Shown here: piece after piece, positions 58,755 to 64,000 of the stretch
Layout: every line of letters starts with the position of its first letter
Numbering within the stretch: position 1 is the first letter of the stretch
From: Macrocystis pyrifera
Lineage: Eukaryota; Sar; Phaeophyceae; Laminariales; Laminariaceae
Direction of reading: 5' to 3'
Assembly: GCA_031763025.1 (NCBI GenBank)
Contig: JASSKH010000012.1
Location: 5,241,397-5,305,396, forward strand
Length of the DNA stretch: 64,000 bases
Made by a program: the position numbers and the translations under genes
The notes under the pieces: generated by a model
Told to the model about the DNA's origin: nothing
The model's input: only the letters and a program-made list of their open reading frames with translations
Databases searched by the model: none

Positions 58755-58880
58755 CATTCACCAGCGGTGCATAATCACCCGTGGTGATTGTGTTGATTCC
58801 CCTGGTGATTGTGTTGCTGTGCCATACGACGTGATGGTAATGTGAAAGGCTTCCCCTCTTAGCCCCTCGCCAGGGTGATA
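58755..58880. repeat. CACCNNGGTGATTGTGTTG repeats
   Basis: Three or four short palindromic CACC-GGTG units with a shared GATTGTGTTG tail, then a GGGTGATA unit. Confidence 0.6.
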
Positions 58881-59754
58881 TGCTTGCCTTCTTACCCTCC
58901 TCGTGGTAAGAAGGTTCACGCTCCTACCCTCGACATTGGTGTTTATTTTTACCCAGCAGCTTGGTTGCTCTGTATGACACTCCTTATGCACAATCGACGT
59001 AAGTACTATAAATAAGTGAAAACACGGGTTCGAATCTCAGGTCGAACGCGTTCTCATCTACCATGCGTTGAAATTCGAATATCTCTTTTCTCACAGAAGC
59101 ACCACTCCACACGATACGCATCGTGCGTCTCTAATACGGCTGTTGCACCAGACATTCGTGTATTGGTCCATGTCTCCGCCGGTCCGCACGCGGAGATCGA
59201 TCAGCCTATACGGCCCAAATATTGCGCCGTTCCGACGGGGGGAATATTTTATACGCGAGGTTGATGTTATCGTGTCCCTATTTTTCTGCTCTTTTTTCCG
59301 GTATATTTCGTAGCTCAGGCCACAACTTGCTCACAATACGTGATGGATATACAGCAGTATATTAGGATATATATGATAGGGATACACGCACTCATTGGGC
59401 TATATGACAGTCAACGACTGACTGCTAGCCCACCCAAATGGTTTTATCAGCGCGTCAGAGCTTGCAGCGGCTAGCATAGCGGTCGTTATGCACATCTGAC
59501 ACGAAAGCTTCAATGCCAGTTCGCCCCATGGCTAGTGTCAGCTGTTCATGTGATTTATCACGCACGGTAGGTAGCAATAAATAGTGGTGGTGGCAGCAGC
59601 AGCGCAATGTTAGATTACTCGAACTAAGGGGTTGAGGAATTCTAACCCTGAGCTGAGCAGGAAAGGTTTAGCTAATTGCTCGCCCAGGGTAAGCGTTGTA
59701 GCCCCCCTTCCTCGCTTTGGCTGCCTCTGGAAGTGGCCGCATCGGTAAATAAGT

Positions 59755-59995
59755 TAACTCATTGACGCTGTCATCCATGTGGAAGTCCGCCTCACAAGCG
59801 GTTCTCAGTAGGATGCAGCTCACTTTTCATGCGACGCGCCAAACACCTCACGGCGCTTCGCGTTTGGTGCAAACGATGTCTGCCTGGTTGGTGAAAACCG
59901 GACGTGCTGCGCCAGGGCCTTGTAGGGATACGGGGGTCTATGGTCATGGGACTACGTACATATGGCTGTGCATGATATGGAGTACCCCCCCCCCT
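59755..59995 (-). repeat. Dispersed repeat B, full-length inverted copy
   Basis: Reverse complement of 2247-2472 over its whole length, including GTCCGCCTCACAAGCGGTTC and ATGGAGTACCCCCCCCCC at the end. Confidence 0.75.
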
Positions 59996-60019
59996 GTCGG
60001 GATCGTTGCGACGGCGCGA

Positions 60020-60180
60020 GTGACAGTCCTGAATATGAGTAGTTACGGGTCCCTAAGGCACCCGATGTCGGTCTCTGTTCCAATTTGCGAGGACACGCAG
60101 AGAGAGAGAATTCATCAGGCACCAGATCTCCGTCTCTGTTTCAATTTCTGGGGACACACGCAGAGAGAGATATATTCTTG
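60020..60180 (+). repeat. Tandem duplication, about 72-bp unit
   Basis: Two units share GTCTCTGTTCCAATTTGCG / GTCTCTGTTTCAATTTCTG, GGGGACAC and CGCAGAGAGAGA. Confidence 0.8.
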
Positions 60181-60414
60181 ATGTGGGGGCAATTCCTATT
60201 GTAACCCCCCACTATTGAAACAGCGGAATAACCCCCCTTACCGTTGAAACGGCGGGATCTTTGAAGCACAGCGAGTAGTGATGGTCTAATATACTAGCTG
60301 CGGTCGCAGGTTCCTGCAGTAATTAATCAACTTGACGTACGATCTCCGTTACAAATCCTGGGGAACCAAAAAGTGTTGATCAGATTCTTGGAATGGGTAC
60401 ATTCCCTTTTTTTG

Positions 60415-60500
60415 CGAGAGGGTTGCTAAATGCGGCGGTGAGGATTGAACCAGCGCGGCCTCACGGTCCCTAAACCAAAGGCCTGCCGACGACGCAGGGT
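60415..60500 (-). other. tRNA-like or retroelement-derived segment
   Basis: On the minus strand a GGTTCAATCC B-box and a TCGGCAGG block look tRNA-like, but neither the T-stem nor a continuous anticodon stem pairs. The plus-strand CCTGCCGACGACGC is shared with the LTR element's primer-site region (31827-31840). Confidence 0.25.
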
Positions 60501-60779
60501 GTGAAGGTATTGGGGGAGTAATGACCTACTATTGCTATAAGGACCGGCTATTTTACTATTATCGCTATGAATAGTCTTTTTTTTTTTATTCACACACAAG
60601 CAAGGGGTTTGTCGAATGCCTGGATGTTACAATACGTGATGAGATTGCAGTAGTGAGTAGTAGTTGCTTGCCTCACCCGGGTGTTTTATGATGAAACGAG
60701 TTAGTATTTCATCCAGGCAGGCGACAATGCCTGCCAGGTATGATGAGAGGACACTTGCACCTAATCATAGCGCCGCAGC

Positions 60780-60965
60780 AGGGAAGAGGGTATGCCATCA
60801 AACGATAGTAGCAGTAGAAGTAGTACGGTAGTGTAGTGTATAGTGTGTATAGTATAATAGTATATAGCTGGTAGTAGCAGAAGAGGCAGTAGTAGCAGTA
60901 GTATTACTGCTGTGGAACACATTTAGTCTACTACACAGCAGTAGTAGCTGCAGCAGTAGTGGTAC
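60780..60965 (+). repeat. GTAGTA/GCAGTAG low-complexity tract
   Basis: Dense, imperfect AGTAGCAGTAG and GTATAGTATAATAG words. Confidence 0.7.
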
Positions 60966-61094
60966 TATCTAAAGTAACACAATGTACGGTATATCGTTAT
61001 GTAGTGGAGGTATTTTGTTGTTGTACGACGATATAATATATTAGGTCAAAGGTGGCCGGGTTCCCCAGTATGTACATTATTGTCTTTTTTCGCA

Positions 61095-61445
61095 ACATGC
61101 CGTGGCACCACCTGCGGCAAAACCTTCCACGGCATCTTCCACGGCATACCACGGAACCTTGCACGGACCTCCACGGCATACCATGGGACCCTAACCCTAG
61201 TCCTACCCCTAACCCTAGCCTAGGTGCCGTGGACATTGGGTGCCGTGGGGGTTGCCATGACATGTCGTGGGGTTGCCATGGAGTGCCGTGGCAGTAGCCG
61301 CGGGGGTTGCCATGGTACTACCCATATGGCATGTCATGGGAACCCCCACGGCGTGCCATGGAATTATATGCCACACCATGGGATGCCGTGGTGATGCCAT
61401 GGTATGCCATGGGCAGTACCATGGCAATGCCACGGCATGCACACG
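61095..61445. repeat. TGCCGTGGCA/TGCCATGG palindrome array
   Basis: CCACGGCAT, TGCCGTGG and TGCCATGG words occur about twenty times in 350 bp, with a CCCTAACCCTAG telomere-like tract at 61190-61228 in the middle. Orientation flips across the tract: CCACGGCA left, TGCCGTGG right, so the whole array is a large imperfect inverted repeat. Confidence 0.85.
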
Positions 61446-61741
61446 ACAAGGTCAAATAGTGTAGAACTCCACGAGGATTATTTTACGCCAAGAGGATTAT
61501 TTTAAGCCAAGATTGTGCAAGGGGGGGACCCGACCACCTGTCTGTGATGGCAGCAAAGAAAGGTCGTGCGAGTAGCAATCTATGATGTCACTAATCTCAG
61601 TCCTCGGGACCCAGTCAAATCAAAAATAAAACAAAAATTAAAAAACCCAAGTATAGTCATCAGTCCCAGTGAAAAAAGAGAACTCGGTCGCGAAGGTGCC
61701 AGGAGCCAAAACGACCGCTCGGGTGTCCCAAGGGTACAAGA

Positions 61742-61978
61742 ACCTGATGACTGACTCCTCGCTGGTCTCGTAGGGTAGTACTATAAGGAATGACTGGGTC
61801 TTCGCTTGTTCCAGGGTTACGATAAGCTGGAATGACTGAGTCCGCGCTTGTTCCAAGAAGGGTGCATATCCGGAGCTGAAGTAACTAACTGCTGTGTCCT
61901 CGCTTGTCCCAAGGGTACCAGGAGGAGCTGATGTAGCCGAACCCCCGCTTGTCTCGAGGCTCAAGGCGGTACCTGGTA
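61742..61978 (-). repeat. About 48-bp tandem repeat with open minus frame
   Basis: Five degenerate units each contain TCNTCGCTTGTCCCAAGGG or similar. The minus strand is open through all units (EDTAVSYFSSGYAPFLEQ, then ARTQSFQLIVTLEQAKTQSF), giving an LEQA(K/R)TQSF repeat. It ends near the solo LTR. Confidence 0.65.
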
Positions 61979-61997
61979 AGTAAAACAAATATTGTGG

Positions 61998-62269
61998 TTT
62001 TAAAATCAAGCATGCGGGACACTTTATATCCCAGGGCAGGTTGCTTATTAAGTAGGTACTCGTTGGTACTCACGTGTGATGCTTGCCTAGAGACCGAAGA
62101 AGAGCAGTTTTATTCATTTCGTGCACGTGGAGACTGAGACCACAAGCTCGTGCGTCTCTGGTTTTCCACCTACAATACGCCTTCCAAGTACTACAGATAC
62201 GTTCCCAGTGCCTGAACCCGGGTAATTACCGGGCTTTCAACCTTGTACAAAGCAGTATCTATCATAACA
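61998..62269 (-). mobile_element. Solo LTR
   Basis: Homologous along its length to the LTRs at 30392 and 31845 (GAAGAGCAGTTTTATTCATT, GGTAATTACCGGGCTTTCAA). No second LTR or interior was found on either side, consistent with recombination between LTRs. The left end is eroded. Confidence 0.8.
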
Positions 62270-62413
62270 ACAGTAGAATAGTCGATCAGGGCAGTGGGTT
62301 TGTTCAATTTTGGGTTCCTATTTGATATTACGTCACTATACGAGAAAATGCTCTTTTTGTATATTTTACTTGCATTATTCAAAGTAACAATCTATACTCA
62401 GATACCTGGTATG

Positions 62414-62416
<3 letters not shown>

Positions 62417-62448
<32 letters not shown>

Positions 62449-62757
62449 CCATCACTGTTGCTTCCCAGCCCACTCGTAGGAGGTTTTACCCTCGACGATC
62501 TTCTGGACAAGCCGTGGTCACAGGTGTCGTCCTTTCTCCGCCCCGGTACGTGCCTTTAGTTTTTATCGCGCATAGGGTTCAGCATTCCCACTGCTCGTCG
62601 ATTTTCGTCGAATGTAGCCAACTCACGCTTTCGCGCTTTCCGCTTATCAATTTTTTATGCAAGAAAAAGTCCCTATGAGCATGCACTCGGTGGGACTTGA
62701 ACCCACGAAATTGATCTTGACAGGCACGCGGATCACCAACCAAGCCACAGGGGACGC
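62417..62757 (-). mobile_element. tRNA-derived SINE, copy B
   Basis: Same structure as copy A: 30-nt A-tail (T run on plus), common body and tRNA-like head. The T-arm is perfectly paired here (GTGGG/CCCAC around TTCAAGT). A 17-bp insertion near 62579-62595 distinguishes it. The tail lies next to TACCTGGTATGTGA. Confidence 0.82.
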
Positions 62758-62759
62758 CT

Positions 62760-63480
62760 GAGGTAAGGGCGAGGTAGTGTGAGTGATATACTGCTGTACA
62801 TACAAGCAGTAGGAAGAGTTGCGCGAAGCACCACAGAAACACAGGAGGCCAGTAAATTGACATGTTTGACAGACGACACGAGTCGGGAATGAAGCACAGA
62901 GTAGCGATCTTGCTGCGCGTATATCCATATATAGCACGGGAGCCTGGAGACGCAGAGAAGAGAAGATAAAAAAAGAATAGAAAAGCGCAAACCATGAAGA
63001 CCTCAACTATTAATAACAACCTTGTGATGCCAACGCCCGACAACATCTCCAATCAAGCAATAGAGCAATCAATCGATCAATGGGAGGCGTCGACACGTAT
63101 CAGACAACCAATCAACAATCACTCAATCACGTTGTTGGTGTCGACACACAAGTCAATCAACCAATCAACAGCAGACTGTCTGTGTAGTGTGTGTTCTTCA
63201 CATTAAGCAGGTTTTTCCACCCGCCGATATCCACCACAAGTACAGTAGCAGTGTCCGTGCCGATTCTTCAATCCTATTAATAGAGAGATACCAGGTACAA
63301 GTTCTGTGGTAACGAAACTACGCCACAGAGATATTATTAATATTAGCATTCGTTTTACTATGCAGAAGCAGACTACTGCTAGCAGCTGTAGACACAACAA
63401 TGCAATGCCATGTCATCCTACCGAATACGACAGGCACGGCATACACATTCTATGAAACAGAGAAAACAAAAGTGAAGAGG
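62760..63480. other. Stretch without a supported gene
   Basis: Contains AATCAATC-type low-complexity words at 63050-63170 and exact TACCAGGTA at 63288. Confidence 0.45.
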
Positions 63481-63481
63481 G

Positions 63482-63805
63482 GTGGACAGACCTTGATAGT
63501 AGATCTTTATGGGGGTTTTGTGTTGGACGCCTGAAGCCGACCCTCCGACCCGAACCCTAACCCTAACCCGAACCCGAACCCTATGCCAGTGGTCAGTGCT
63601 GGGATGCTGCGCTTATTAAGACCCTAGGTTGGCTTGGCCGGCGTGGATGCTGAGCTTGGGAAGACTCTACGTTGACTCGGGATGGCTCGGGATGCTGTGG
63701 CTGGGAAAGACTCGAAAGTTGATTAAGCTGCGTAAAACATACCCCTAGCCAACCAGAGTGCCTAATTAGCTACCCCAGGAAGATCTACTATCAAGGTTTG
63801 TCCAC
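63482..63805. mobile_element. MITE family 3 copy B
   Basis: Termini GTGGACAGACCTTGATAGTA and, inverted, TACTATCAAGGTTTGTCCAC, about 24 bp. CGAACCCTAACCCTAACCCG lies just inside the left end, then AGTGCTGGGATGCTG and GGCTTGGCCGGCGTGGATGC as in copy A. Confidence 0.8.
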
Positions 63806-63934
63806 TACTGAAGGTGAAAACAAAAAAAGTCGAAAAATAAAAATAAAAAATAAAAATATAAATAAAAATGAAAATAAAAACTACATGTCGTGAGTGGTAT
63901 TATTAACAATATTAATACGAAATAATCGCAATTA

Positions 63935-64000
63935 ATATTACGGAGGACCATAGTAAATAGGACCCACGGTACACACAAAACCAATATATTCCCCTATTTT
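63935..64000 (+). mobile_element. MITE family 1 copy, cut by window end
   Basis: Left half only: TTACGGAGGACCATAGTAAA through CCCTATTTT. Confidence 0.85.

Noticed and set aside
62579-63052. 157-codon minus frame with hydrophobic stretches
   Set aside because: It overlaps the SINE copy B head and body; the hydrophobic residues come from SINE-flanking A/T-rich sequence.

Overview
This looks like a repeat-dominated stretch of nuclear DNA from a eukaryote with spliced genes. It has no bacterial gene organisation, no operons and no long intact reading frames. It does have short exon-like open blocks with polypyrimidine-CAG acceptors and GT donors, a LINE reverse-transcriptase relic, an LTR element, a tRNA-derived SINE with an A-tail, many miniature inverted-repeat elements (MITEs), CCCTAA telomere-like motifs and long homopolymers. 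A multicellular alga, possibly a brown alga, is my best guess from the GC-rich Gly/Ala/Ser-rich exons and long repeat-filled introns. That is an inference; nothing in the sequence fixes the taxon. An assembly gap of 100 N lies at 9954-10053.

Layout. Region 0-13.4 kb is the most genic. Two minus-strand exon candidates (5122-5214, 1161-1365) join in phase 0, and two plus-strand exon candidates (10147-10251, 12646-13421) also join in phase 0, suggesting two divergent genes around a repeat-rich interval. That interval contains a G151 run, an accidental-looking CCAGAACCGAACC array, a GATATCGTATCGAT array and a 7.9-9.9 kb degenerate tandem repeat. Region 13.4-22.1 kb is intergenic or intronic with a dense MITE cluster. 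A broken LINE reverse transcriptase lies at 22.1-23.7 kb and a 387-bp perfect TTA microsatellite at 24.6 kb. A small exon and an acidic terminal exon (27.3-28.2 kb) suggest another plus-strand gene. Region 29-34.9 kb holds a GTAAC-motif array, a minus-strand LTR retroelement with two LTRs and a decayed polyprotein end, a TTGTCCAGACAA array and a 249-bp inverted-repeat element. Region 35-47 kb carries MITEs (one nested in another), a SINE, a TIR element with telomere-like repeats, and a few orphan reading frames. Region 47-58 kb contains decayed duplicated genic segments and arrays of short palindromes. Region 59-64 kb repeats themes seen earlier: SINE, solo LTR, TIR element and MITE.

No complete gene can be stated with confidence, and no function can be assigned to any host exon. 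The recognisable proteins are all from mobile elements (LINE RT, LTR-retroelement polyprotein terminus).

The most interesting signal is a very strongly over-represented short scar-like motif. TACCAGGTA/TACCTGGTA (TA-CCWGG-TA) occurs about 28 times exactly, where about 0.5 is expected by chance. It is accompanied by a TA-(CAG)n-TA series. The sequence resembles excision footprints of TA-targeting DNA transposons, and in two MITE copies related sequence appears as an insertion relative to the family consensus.
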